In this document: one piece after another, positions 49,040-60,063 of the stretch | Layout of the letters: each line of letters starts with the position of its first letter | Numbering within the stretch: position 1 is the first letter of the stretch | Source of the DNA: Nilaparvata lugens | Lineage: Eukaryota > Arthropoda > Insecta > Hemiptera > Delphacidae | Direction of reading: 5' to 3' | DNA length: 64,000 bases | Assembly: GCF_014356525.2 (NCBI RefSeq) | Contig: NC_052506.1 | Span: forward strand, 17,997,361-18,061,360 | Translations under genes and position numbers: made by a program | Notes under the pieces: model-generated | The model's input: the letters and a program-made list of their open reading frames with translations, nothing else | Told to the model about the DNA's origin: nothing | Database searches by the model: none

Positions 49040-49370
49040 CACTGTAGAAGGATTGTGCCCCAATCAGGCCTAGAATGGCTCTACCTTTGTGGAATGGGCC
49101 TATTCAATCTAATCGACTGGCCTATCAGTCCAGTAATGTCTTTTGAAGGCCAACCGAAATGCATAAAACGACCACTCGTCATGTAATATTGCATACTGGA
49201 CTGGAGCTAGTTTAGATCGCACACTATGATAGACGCTAATAAGGGCCTAATCAGAGTGATTTCACGTGTTTCCTTCTCCTACCAATTTCGGCTCACGTGG
49301 ACCACACGTGTGAACGCCCACCACATTCCGTCAAAATAAACTATGCATAATGAAGCTATAATAGAAGGCA
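49040..49370. promoter_or_regulatory. Island with three CACGTG E-boxes
   Basis: Perfect CACGTG palindromes lie at 49263-49268, 49294-49299 and 49305-49310. The last two are 11 bp apart, about one helical turn. The island also has 'gggcctaatcagag', 'cagtccagtaatgtc' and TAAT cores and is GC-richer than its flanks. E-box clusters of this form bind bHLH or bHLH-PAS dimers. I see no gene within it. Confidence 0.4.
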
Positions 49371-50183
49371 CAGATTGGGAACAGCATTACTTACATTTTT
49401 CGCTTAAAATCATTTCCCTTGTAACGAGTAGGAGTGGAAGGGAGGTCCGATCTTGAATGAGCATAGAAATGTGCATAATGTACCTCCATAAATAGCTCTT
49501 ATTAATTCCATATACCGTTAATCCATCGCTTCCATTACCAAAAAGTTTTTCTCTTAAGGGTTATTTAGGAGACGCATTCCATCCTCATCTTATGCTAGGC
49601 GTAGCAAATCAAGAGGCCTACAAAATTTGAAGGCTGTTCCCAAATGTTCGTGTTTTTATGAAATAACAGTATCTACTTTGTTCGTCAATGAATAGCGTAA
49701 AATATTTTATGGTTACGGTGATTTATAGATTTATAAAATGTTTGCAGTGTTTCGAAGCTTGGCAATATTCAGACAACTTTGTTGATGAGAAAGTACTGAA
49801 GTGACTAAATAGTAATGTATTTGAACTGACAAAATAGTAATGCATTCTTGACCAAGAATTTAATGCTCATCTCAGTTGATTGAGAATATATAAGCAAGTA
49901 ATCTGTTACTATACTTTACTGCCACTGCAATGAGTAGAACTGACTACATAATTTTTATGTGTTGGATTATTCATACTTCATTTTTAAAAAACAAAGTAAT
50001 ACAGTACCTAATGAAAGAAAAATTAGAGCTAATGAAAGTCATATTACGATAATATACAGTATATAATAAATTACATAAAAGTAACCAGTTCACAAGCGAT
50101 TATATACAGTATTATATATGTTCATATAGCCAAATGGTCACTGGTGAAGATGATTGAATAAATTCTATCATAAACATTTCCAA

Positions 50184-50385
50184 CTAGCCGTCAGGCTCGC
50201 TTCGCTCGTCATATCCGTGTAGCCAGGGGGCTCCGCCCCCTGGACGCCCGACTAGATCGTCCAAGAATGAGATCAGCAGGCTCACATTTGAGCATTTTTA
50301 TCATATGTTAGGACAATCCAGTCGGGGGTCCAGACTAAACGTCTGGCTAAAAGTATATGGCGAGCGAAGCGAGCCTGACGGCTAG
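50184..50385. mobile_element. MITE with 31-bp terminal inverted repeats
   Basis: The left end CTAGCCGTCAGGCTCGCTTC is mirrored at the right end (GAAGCGAGCCTGACGGCTAG), with one mismatch over 31 bp. The interior has a perfect-looking GC stem 'agggggctccgccccct'. The length is 202 bp, with no coding capacity. Confidence 0.8.
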
Positions 50386-50639
50386 TAATATAATATTCCC
50401 AGGATTGAAGTAGCAGTGCACAATCAATTTTTCCGCGATAAATGCATTCAAATCTTCAACTTGGTGCCAACCTAACAAAGTCAACTCAACTTAATGCCAA
50501 CCTGACAAAATTATAAATTTAGTTGCCAGTTAACAACTGTTTGAAGAGGTACTCTATCTAGATTATAGTTCTATAGTAACATATCATTTATGGAATTTTC
50601 AATTATAATTAAGAGATCGGGAGAAGAAGAATATACATG

Positions 50640-50835
50640 CTAAAAGACGAACTTTAAACCCTTAAAAACAACCCTTAGAGTTAAAATATTGCCAAAAGAT
50701 TTCTTAGTGCGCCTCTAAAGGGCCAACTGAACATACCTACCAAATTTGAACGTTTTTGGTCCGGTAGATTTTTAGTTCTGCGAGTGAGTGAGTCAGTCAG
50801 TGAGTGAGTGCCATTTCGCTTTTATATATAGATCA
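50640..50835 (+). repeat. Interspersed repeat 3' region ending in a GAGT array
   Basis: 'aaatttgaacgtttttggtc' and 'ggtagatttttagttctgcg' lead into an imperfect (gagt)n array at about 50781-50811 and 'gccatttcgcttttatatatag'. The phrasing is typical of the 3' end of an insect retroelement. It follows the MITE at 50184 by 250 bp. Confidence 0.5.
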
Positions 50836-51169
50836 TGCAGTTATGCAATGAATGAAGGTTTATGATCGTGAGCATTGATTGCGCTTGGGAAAACGTATGA
50901 TTTTCCAGATGCATTGAATTGAAATCATTCAGAACAAAAATAATGCAGCTTAAAAGCTCAAACAATTAAGTTTTAAAAATATAATGAAAATAGAGAAATG
51001 AATTAGTACCATAGATGATTATGATAAGCTAGTAATTTTTTTTTTACCATAGCATAAAATACTTCACTATAATGGAAGACTTTTTCTCAACCTACTTTTT
51101 GAATTGCCAAGTGCCAACTATTATTAGATGTTGGCCACGTGCATTTGTGGACAAATAAATAACTAGACT

Positions 51170-51480
51170 AATAGTTTGGATCACCCTCAGAATGTATGTA
51201 CCCTCAGGCTCAGAAGCATCTTTATCAGAGTCCCCCATTCAATTATTAGAAGGCTCTATTCAACAGTCAGTGGGTTTGACACGTGGCTTTTGAAAGGCAA
51301 CCCTCCCTCATCATTACAGATCCAGGAGAGAACTTCAACTGAAATTGATTGCACTCGTGTAATATGCATTGTAAATTGTGAACAAATAGCTCGCTTTATA
51401 GAAATGTGGGAGAAAAGGTGTCGTCCGATGAGCGATTCGGGAAAAAAAGTTCACTGCGCGATCCATTGTTCAGAATAACA
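51170..51480 (+). other. Unassigned 100-codon open frame, doubtful
   Basis: Open from 51176 to 51478 and slightly GC-richer than its flanks, with Cys pairs near the end. I recognise no domain, start context or splice signal. It is preceded by repeat DNA. Probably chance or conserved non-coding; kept only so that the stretch is described. Confidence 0.15.
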
Positions 51481-51920
51481 ATAAGGATAGGCAGACGCTA
51501 AGAAGCAAAACCGGGAGAAAACGTGTTGTAATCAACTAGGTTATATTAGGTTATAATATGCAGTGCTTAATTTGTAAAATTTTCAAATTCATTATATTAT
51601 AATGAATCTTGGTTACTTCAGGATCAATGGAATGACTATTCTTGTAAAGAATCACTGCTTATAAAGAATTGTATTTGTAGCTTCAATAATTAATTATTGT
51701 TGAACTTTAAATTCACCCTAAATAATTTGGAAAACTACAGTCTTCCATGAGAAATCTGTATCGCTTCACAAGCTCATCAAACTGACTAATTGCTCATCGA
51801 ATTAATTTTATACTCTAGCATTACTTGAAGGTGACTATCATTGCCAAACGTTTCTAAAGCTAAAATCTGTCGCTTTTGAATTGATCAACTAACATTCTAT
51901 GACAAAGTAAATAAATAGTT

Positions 51921-52249
51921 ATTTGAAGCAGAGCTTAATTTGTAAATTTTCAGGTGCTGGAACTCTGGCTGGTCCGACTATCGGGGGGTATGGAATACCC
52001 CCCATGGGAAGGGGGTCCGGGGGCCTACCCCCGAAATTTTTTTCTAAATTTAGCCTTAAAACCCCAGTTTTAAGTCTGTTTTCAAAAAAATGTAATTTTT
52101 CAATTAAGTTTAACGTGAAACAAATACAGATTTGATCAAATAAGAGTTTTAATATTTTCAGCTGGAGCTACATTACGTTCCGGTCGCCCTGGGAGGTACC
52201 GAAACGCCGTTCCGGTGCGTTCAGGCTGAAATTAAGCACTGATTTGAAG
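51921..52249. mobile_element. hAT-type MITE with 8-bp target duplication
   Basis: The element is 51929-52241 (313 bp), starting CAGAGCTTAATTT and ending AAATTAAGCACTG, inverted copies with one mismatch. It is flanked by exact 8-bp duplications ATTTGAAG at 51921-51928 and 52242-52249, the size made by hAT transposases. The interior has a G/C-rich hairpin 'gggggtatggaatacccccc'. A lone end, CAGTGCTTAATTTG, lies at 51561. Confidence 0.9.
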
Positions 52250-52683
52250 ACATTCAATGTGCCGTATTATATATATGCTTCTGAGAATATTTTCAAATTG
52301 ATGCCTTCAATTTGTAATTGTGAGAGAATGACCGCCATTATTAATCCCACGCCATATTCAAGATCCCAGAATGCATCCTTCAGTCATCACAAATGAAAAT
52401 AATATTAAGATGCGTACCGTACTGACTTATGCTCCACGAATACGCGCATTTCGCTTCTTATCAGCTGATGCTATGCTTATTGTACATTAATTGGTACAAA
52501 AAGAGTAAGAGTAAGGTAAAGATGATATAATAAGCATTATCGGGGACTGAGCTTTTGGAGTACAAAAGCATAAAAAATGTATTACGAAAGAAGAAATTAT
52601 AATAACATTCATACAGAAATGTTCCATCTAATAACAGTAAATTGAAATTAATTCCCAGAGGAATGCAAAAATTCCTCCACAAA

Positions 52684-52819
52684 GGCCCAGTTGCACAAAG
52701 CCGGTTAAATTTTAATCCTGATTAACTCCACGTGAGCCAAATCAGAGAAGACCATTTCAAAAAGATGGATCTACTGGAATTAATCAGGATGAATAACCCG
52801 GCTTTTATGCAAGCGGCAC
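52684..52819. mobile_element. Short MITE, 136 bp
   Basis: GGCCCAGTTGCACAAAGCCGG at the left is mirrored by 'ccggcttttatgcaagcggcac' at the right. Inner arms 'ttaatcctgattaa' and 'ttaatcaggat' extend the pairing. It resembles short PIF/Harbinger-like MITEs of insects. The target duplication is unclear. Confidence 0.7.
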
Positions 52820-52869
52820 TAAGTACCTGATTGAATGATTACAAAAGTTCAACAGCTGAGTCATAATTT

Positions 52870-53095
52870 TGACACAGTCCCCCACGCATGAACTCGCTTA
52901 CATCACCAACAGACGACGAAATAATTATTATCAGATGTTTTTTCCAAGGAGAATGATAATTATCCTTTTAATGTCCTTCAGAGAGTTTTTTTCAGGGATG
53001 AGACCTAGTGCAATCGAATCTTTTATATTATAAACCTACTATGTTTTGAAGTTCGTGAGAATCGTTAGAGCCGTTTTCGAGATCCCGTGGAATAC
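52870..53095. repeat. Dispersed repeat copy
   Basis: A diverged partial copy of the 3' part of 35629-36326, sharing 'gatgagacctagtgcaatcg', 'taaacctactatgtt' and 'aatcgttagagccgttttcg'. Confidence 0.6.
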
Positions 53096-53264
53096 TAACA
53101 TAATTCAGAATTCATATCCTTTATTGTCATGAAACACTAAGTGTTGTAACAAACGTCAAAATACAATAAAATTAAAAACAGTCAAAATATTTTTAAAATA
53201 ATAATAATATAGTCAAAATAACATTTTTGTAAAAAAAAATTACAACAAAATCGGCAAATAGTAA

Positions 53265-53575
53265 CTGACCGAACGAAGTGAGGTTTGACATTTCTCTTAA
53301 TGTTTAAATGTTTGTATGTTTGTAAGCTTATATGTTTATTTAATTATATGTTGCGCATTTACGGCGAAACGCGGTAATAGATTTTCATTAAATTTGACAG
53401 GTATGTTTCTTTTTTAATTGCGCGTCGACGTATATACAAGGTTTTGCAAATTTTGCATTTCAAGGATAATATAAAAGGAAAAAGGAGCCTCCTTCATACG
53501 CCAATATTAAAGTAAAAATCAGACTATAGAACTATTCATCATAAATCAGCTGACAAGTGATTACACAGATGTGTG
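53265..53575. repeat. Dispersed repeat, family shared with 1965-2280
   Basis: CTGACCGAACGAAGTGAGG, then 'tacggcgaaacgcg', 'gcgcgtcgacgtatatacaagg' and 'tcagctgacaagtg', in the same order as in the HEATR1 intron copy. It is non-coding. Confidence 0.6.
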
Positions 53576-54469
53576 GAGAAGCCAGTCTATTACTGTATTT
53601 TTATAAGGTCTATAGTTGCAATCAAAGACATTAAAGAGGTATGCATCTTTAAGCTGGGTTTACACCAAAGTTATTAACAAAATGGTTATAACTTAATCCT
53701 TATAGATTCTATTAGATTGAACGGAAGTTGACAAACACATATGTTCGTTCATCATGTGTATGGTAAGTTATGTTCAATCTAATATAAAAGGATTGAGCTA
53801 TTAACATTTTTTAATAAATTTCGCAGCTTTAAGGTCTTTGGTTTCAACATTTTGTTTTGCAGTCATGGTATTATTATGCGTGTCCATCTGTATCAATATT
53901 CTCACATTCGAAAAAATAATTTAATAGGTGAATAAAATAAACAAATGAACTAATAATGCTGGAGAAATTATAATATTTTTGATTCTAAAAAATTAATTTG
54001 TGCAGAAACAGTAAGATACAGATGGTTATATAATAATAAGCATAGCATCAGCTAAAGAAACGCGAAATAAGCGTGTTAATTCTGTACGCATACTTGTTTG
54101 AATTGTTCTAAGTGAGCGTTATTATTCACTCTGTTTATTGGTATGGGTATGAATAGAGGGCATTACTGACCAAACTTTACCACATCAACTAAAGGTGAAT
54201 GGTTATCATTAGCCTTTGCAGATCAGTCTCATTCTTCTCTTTGATATGAAAACTATATTCTTTTATTGGTGCAGTGCAGCTGACAAGGAAGGATTGTCAG
54301 GTAGCCAAGATAAGAAGATAGCCCCTACACATAGAAACCAGTGAGAAGTTAGATCTTCCCTTATCTCTGTAGTACTGTAGTAGCCTAACAAATCATTTAA
54401 AAAACATTATTTGATTAGAAACTACATAATTGATCTTCCAGCATTTTGAAAGTGAGTTCATTTTGAGAT

Positions 54470-54600
54470 TCACCAGTGAAACTCATTTTTGTGGTTACCA
54501 CTGTCCCCTCAATCTAGGAAAGGTCGAAACTTATCCTCCGGCCAACTTCCTGCAGGGAAGTCCCTTCACCCAAAACTTGATATTCCACTTCCTCCGGTAA
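54470..54600 (+). other. Candidate exon, unassigned
   Basis: A GC-richer segment with a pyrimidine-rich acceptor 'cccctcaatctag' (exon from about 54518) and a good donor 'CCTCCG/GTAAGA' near 54598. One frame reads KVETYPPANFLQGSPFTQNL without a stop. I do not recognise it and find no partner exon with certainty. Confidence 0.2.
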
Positions 54601-55157
54601 GAATCTTTGTAATGTAACATAGTATTACTCAGTATCAGCTAGCCTAGAGTCCTTGATTGCAATCTTCAAGGTTTTCTACAGTCAGCGAATTCCGATAAAA
54701 CTTATTCAGAGGATAGACCTTACTTATTGATCCTAAAGATAAGATTTGTTTCTCCAATAGAAATGGATCATCAACTTCCAATGAAATTCTCAGCTAATCT
54801 CTTATTTTGCTAAACATGAACTACAAGGCTCTATTTCAACATAAACTAATAATTTATTGAAACTGAATGTAAATGTGGAAAATGCGATTCGTGCCCGAAT
54901 CTAATATTAGATGTTGAGCGAAGTTATTTATTGATTAATCAATCACTGACTGATTGATAAATCACTTTAAATTATAACGTTATTTGATTACTTCAATATA
55001 TTTCACTTGAATTAATCCTTTGTAGTTTGATTATAAACTAGGTCAAATAACCTAGAAAATGAGATTCTTCTTATGAATTCTCAACAATTAAAAATCTGAT
55101 TAATCTGCTGGAATGTAGGAGGATGTCACAATAAAAGTTTGAGATCTTATACAAAAA

Positions 55158-57406
55158 TTTATTTACAAAGAATTAACAGCTTGAACTTTGACCTTAAAAA
55201 TAGTATAAAAATATTCCAAACACTTTTAGACAATACAAAGAATGATTGTTTCAACATTTAATAGTGTAAATTTAAAATAACTCGATTTGCATAGGAATGT
55301 TATCCATTTTAACAAGTGTTAACCATCAAAAGATAATTATTGTAGTTGATCATGATAGGCATTAGATAAATATTGTTCAACTTACATATAATATACATAC
55401 ATAAAATATATATTATACATAATACATAATCGTTGGGCTGAGCACAATTTATGTAACGCAGCATTATAAGTACACAATTTGGGAAGATGCCATAAATGAT
55501 ACATTCAACTTTTATAAGAACGTTAGAAAAACTCGAAATTATTGCTTCTATATCATAAGACTATGATAAATTTAACTTAACAAATGCAATGTTTTGGAAT
55601 ATTGCTACTCAGTAAAATGATTGAGACTTCAAAATTGAACATATACCAAATTGACTCTAATGGAGGAGAAATACAAATTTTTATTGATTGTATTTTTACA
55701 AATAAGGCACTAATATTGTACAGTAAGGCACCGATTTCATCATTAATTACTTAGCCAATTGTCAGGAATGACTATTAAAAATTCTATAAACGACTAACAC
55801 TAAACTTTTAATATATCTATATATACATAATAAAAACCAAAAATAATCATTGTTTACAAAATAACATCTGACTAGATATTTAGATAGGATAAAGTCGATA
55901 AAAATAATAAAGATCAAGCCTCAAAGCTCCCAAAGACCTTGATATAATATTGAGCTACTGATACCAATTTATTGATGTGAACTTATCTATACAGAATTAC
56001 GGTTAATGGAAGTTATTTCTTAAGAATCAGTTATGCACATGTTTCAGTTTTGGATTTACAGATGAATTCAATGGTATACATGATATTATTTTGTAAGATC
56101 CACTTTGTTCAGCATATACAAAATCAAAATAGAAAATACAAGTATGTAACATGTTCTCACCTTGAACTCCAGAGAAATCATTATCAATAAATAATGTGTT
56201 AGGGTAGCCAATGATACTGTCTGGAATTTGTGATAAATAGAAAGTAAATTCTAAAACATATTCCTGAGAGACCATTATGCGTCCAACTGAGACTTTGAAA
56301 TGGCTGTAGTTCATGGTGAGAGCAATCTTAATTTATAATGACCATATTATTTACTTGTTTATGGTTGGAATAGTACAAAAATTGATATCTACAACATTCC
56401 ACTTCTTTTACAATGTAATTCAAAGAATAATCACTTCGAGTTACACTATTGGGGAATATTGACGATACCAATTTTATGTAACGGTACCTAGCTAAAAACT
56501 CAAAATTATGGTTCAAAAAAAAACATATACAGATATGCTGAACAATTTAAAAACATGTATGAATAAATAATAATTTTGAATACCGAAATAACATAAACGT
56601 GATTTTTGTATCAACGAAATTGTTAAGATTAATCAATTAAATTTTCCAACATACATCTGGATTTTTCACTAATCTTATAATAAAAATAATTAATCCAGAG
56701 AATTTTTTCAACATTGGTAATATAAATAGCCCCACTTGATATAAATAACATTAAAATGAAAAATAATCTACTTCTTATTAAAAAGCTACTTCAGTTATTA
56801 ACAAGCATTTTGACATGGAACTCAATTTTCTGGAATTGAGTTTCAATTCAAGTACGGTATAAAATGTTGTGAGAATAGATCACATGTAAAAAAATTTCTA
56901 AAGAGATACACAAATTACAGACATTACTTGATTTCAAAAAAGTTATTCACTTCAGTATCACCTCTACAATATTAATAATAATAAAAAATCAACTTTATAT
57001 AACAGTCTTTCAGTAGTATCTATTGTTAAAATTCAACAAAGTCAATACTCTGGAACCTATCAATCAATAGACAATCACAATAATTCTTATCTTATTAGAA
57101 TGTTGTATGAAAATTCAAAATATTATCAAGGCAAGTTCTAAAATAGACTAACATATAAGTTCAAAATGATTATAAAAGTACAAAACGAGATTCGGCACCA
57201 TGACATCCTAATTTCGGCACCTTAATATTTCATCTTATATAAATCACCTCGGAAACGTCAGCCGTAGATTATGATTCTGTGGAATGCAAATGGAGGTCTT
57301 CATATTGTGTGGAATGGAAGAAGTAAACGTGGACAGTGGACACATTGGATGCAGATATCAACAATAGGAGCTGCAGAAGTTCAATAAAAATCTGTGGAGT
57401 CGGATC
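55158..57406 (-). other. Candidate 3'-terminal exon of an unidentified minus-strand gene
   Basis: On the minus strand an acceptor TCTCTGTTGCAG ends at 57407. If joined to the exon 60063-59996, one frame reads ...STAKAQLCSGSDSTDFY and stops at 57381. The rest would be a 2.2-kb AT-rich 3' UTR ending at an AATAAA (complement at 55158-55163). Nothing in the peptide names a family. The interpretation rests on splice signals and the composition change, so it is tentative. Confidence 0.3.
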
Positions 57407-59219
57407 CTGCAACAGAGAAAGTAAAATATTGTTAGGACAACAGTCTAATAAAAAGTACTCACTTCTACATTTTTATTCAGTAATATTTTCATTATTAGTA
57501 ATAACTGATCTCTCTTTATACTCTGTGGGAAATTCAAGATTAAATGCATTATTCAGCATTGAATTAGAACTTTAAATCATAGGAAGAAGGAATGTATAGA
57601 ATTCGTATCCTATTTGGTTTAATCACCTCTCATATGCGATATACTTTATAAGTTCTCTCTTGAACGTATCCAATCATTTTAGTTTCAAAAGAAGTCATTG
57701 GATAGATGATATATATTTTTTACCATCGGAACTACGGTCATCGGCAACGTCATGAAATATAAAAAAATTGCAACAAAACTTATTTATAAGTTGTGAGTAA
57801 AAAGTTGTTATCCTATAAAAACGTTATGGATGACCAGAATTTCACATATTGGAGTAGAAGTTATGACTAATGTTACTTTGTACTGTATTATGATAGTTGG
57901 AGCATTCATTTTTCCACATGTAGGAAGTGGTAATGAAGTAAAGCGTTCATGCTTAATGAAGGTGTACTTTCATGGAACACATATGTCATTTCCTTATGTT
58001 TTTTTTCTCTCTCTCTCTCTTTAGGTTTTTGGTCGACTGGCACAGACAAGAGTAACAGCAACAACATGTGCATGAGAAGTGAGAAGGAAGCAGTGAGGGA
58101 GATCGAGACCATTTCCTTCCTGAAGAGAACAGACGGGAGACTGGAAGTCCCTTAACCCAATTTGGACTTTCTCCCTTCCCCGCCAAATGCCATCCATGCT
58201 CTTCATCTATCGCTCAACAAATGCATTCCATCAAACATCAGGGGTTGCACTGGCACAAGCACCCTCAACCATCAATCTAAATGGAATTGATGGTTATGAA
58301 TGACATAACTTGAATACTCCTCCATATGTAGTTCATACGAGTAAGTAAGAAGTTTCCTACTCATATCATTATAGGGTTAGAAGAAGACTTGAGTGACGTT
58401 TTGAAGTACTGTTATCCTTGAATGAATTTTTATTTTCAATAGTTTCATATCGTTGAATTTAAGGTGATGTTGAAACCAACATCATACGAATATGATTGTT
58501 TGAAATAAACAAAATAAAAATAGTAAAGAGATGGCTTTCTATTCATTTATTATTAATAATAAAAAAGTGATGGAAGTTGCGAGCAATTTTGAATGAATTA
58601 ACCTTGAGGAAAGGTCAAAGTTCTGAGCAATTTTGCATCAGTGAATGAAAACAGTCCAGTAAACTTTTGTTTAGGAGAAGAATTCTCGGGAACGTGTATT
58701 GATTGAATAATTGGTGTAATTACATGTAATAACATGCGAACACTCATTGTGATTTCCATGCTCGATCAGCATTATTATTTATTTCTATGTTTGCAAGGAA
58801 CTAGTTTTTCCATCAACTGTACTTCCCTGAACTTTGGTTTCATTCAGTAAGCTAATAGTTTCCATACAATGACTGTTTTTTTCGACAGATCGGTAGAAAA
58901 AGCAAAGTACAAAGATAAATGTAAACCGCAATGTGATTCTGTAGAAATTCTGTGCCATATTGAATAAAACTTTATTCTTGATATAAAATGAAAACAGGAA
59001 AAAGAAAAATGAAGAGCTTTGTTCATTATACTTTCTTTTGATCTCATTTACTATTGATCTATCCGGAATACGAGTATTTTATAACAGAGGTGAATTTCAT
59101 AAAATTCATACTATGGAGAAACCAAATGGAATTTTTGAAATAGATAGTATCATATAAAACACAATCCTCTCAACCATGAGTCAATTTATACCAAGGACAA
59201 GTTGTTGATTTTCATCTGT

Positions 59220-59720
59220 TGGGATGGGTAGCTCATTTTGAAACACTTCTAGAGATATAATTTAGCTACCAGAGTGCAGGCAGGCTCAATAAATTTCGGT
59301 CTAGCACAACATACGGCAAGTAGAGTAAAGGCCCTGGGAATCGGATCTACAACAGGCTGTTGTATACCCGCCGATCATATGCTACCGAGATATAGGTGAG
59401 GAGTGAGAGGAGGAAGGATAAATAATGCTCAAACTAATGCAAGAGCCGTGTCTCTCCAATCCCCATAACGCTCATTTCGTCACTCCGCCACTATCTCACG
59501 CTCACTCCTTCTCACTTCGCTGCTGTCTCTGTCTCTGTTGATAAACACCACACATCCCCTATCCACGGGCAAAGCCCTTTCAAATACTTCCGCCCAACTG
59601 TTGTCGAGTGGCGGGAAAGGTTCCTAGGTGTGCAGGATAAAGCAAAAACTAAAGCTCACCAAAAATTCCTCCCACTCACTCGGGCTCAAAATACGATCGA
59701 AACGTAGGCTAATCTCCGAT
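59220..59720. promoter_or_regulatory. GC-richer island upstream of the candidate terminal exon
   Basis: A composition step in AT-rich DNA, with many CTCACTC/GTCTCTG blocks ('tctcacgctcactccttctc', 'tgctgtctctgtctctg'), CTC being the complement of GAGA-factor sites. No open frame is convincing. Regulatory function is an inference. Confidence 0.25.
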
Positions 59721-59995
59721 ACTTTGGCCCAAATGAATGATGTTTGATCTAGCAATATACGAGCAAAATTTATCTTTATGTAGAATATTCATGAAGTGTA
59801 ATACTATAAGCAATCCTCAATTATTGGTCGCACACTCACTCGCAAGTAACAAACAAACCAAAAGAAAGTAAAGAAGGATAATTGAATAACCAATGAACTA
59901 AGATATCTGCCAATTATCCTGAATATCATTATGAATTATGTCATTCATGTAATATCAAGATGAGTGGGACATGAAAAGTCATTAAAATATCTCAC

Positions 59996-60063
59996 CTGAG
60001 CAAAGTTGCGCCTTGGCAGTCGATTCTGAGATCAGTGGAAGGGAATGAGAGTCGCCCCCGTTC
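59996..60063 (-). other. Candidate 68-bp internal exon, minus strand
   Basis: On the minus strand TTTGTTTGCAG precedes a 68-bp GC-rich segment ending CTCAG/GTGAGAT, a consensus donor. One frame reads NGGDSHSLPLISESTAKAQL without a stop and another ERGRLSFPSTDLRIDCQGAT. Both the splice signals and the composition contrast favour a real exon. The gene is not identified. Confidence 0.4.

Noticed and set aside
50784..50812. CRISPR-like short repeat array
   Set aside because: Imperfect GAGT tetranucleotides without spacers, in a eukaryotic interspersed repeat.
57949..58155. Coding exon after the CT-rich acceptor at 58022
   Set aside because: The acceptor-like tract is a (CT)n microsatellite; the downstream frames are open for chance lengths and no partner exon or family could be named.
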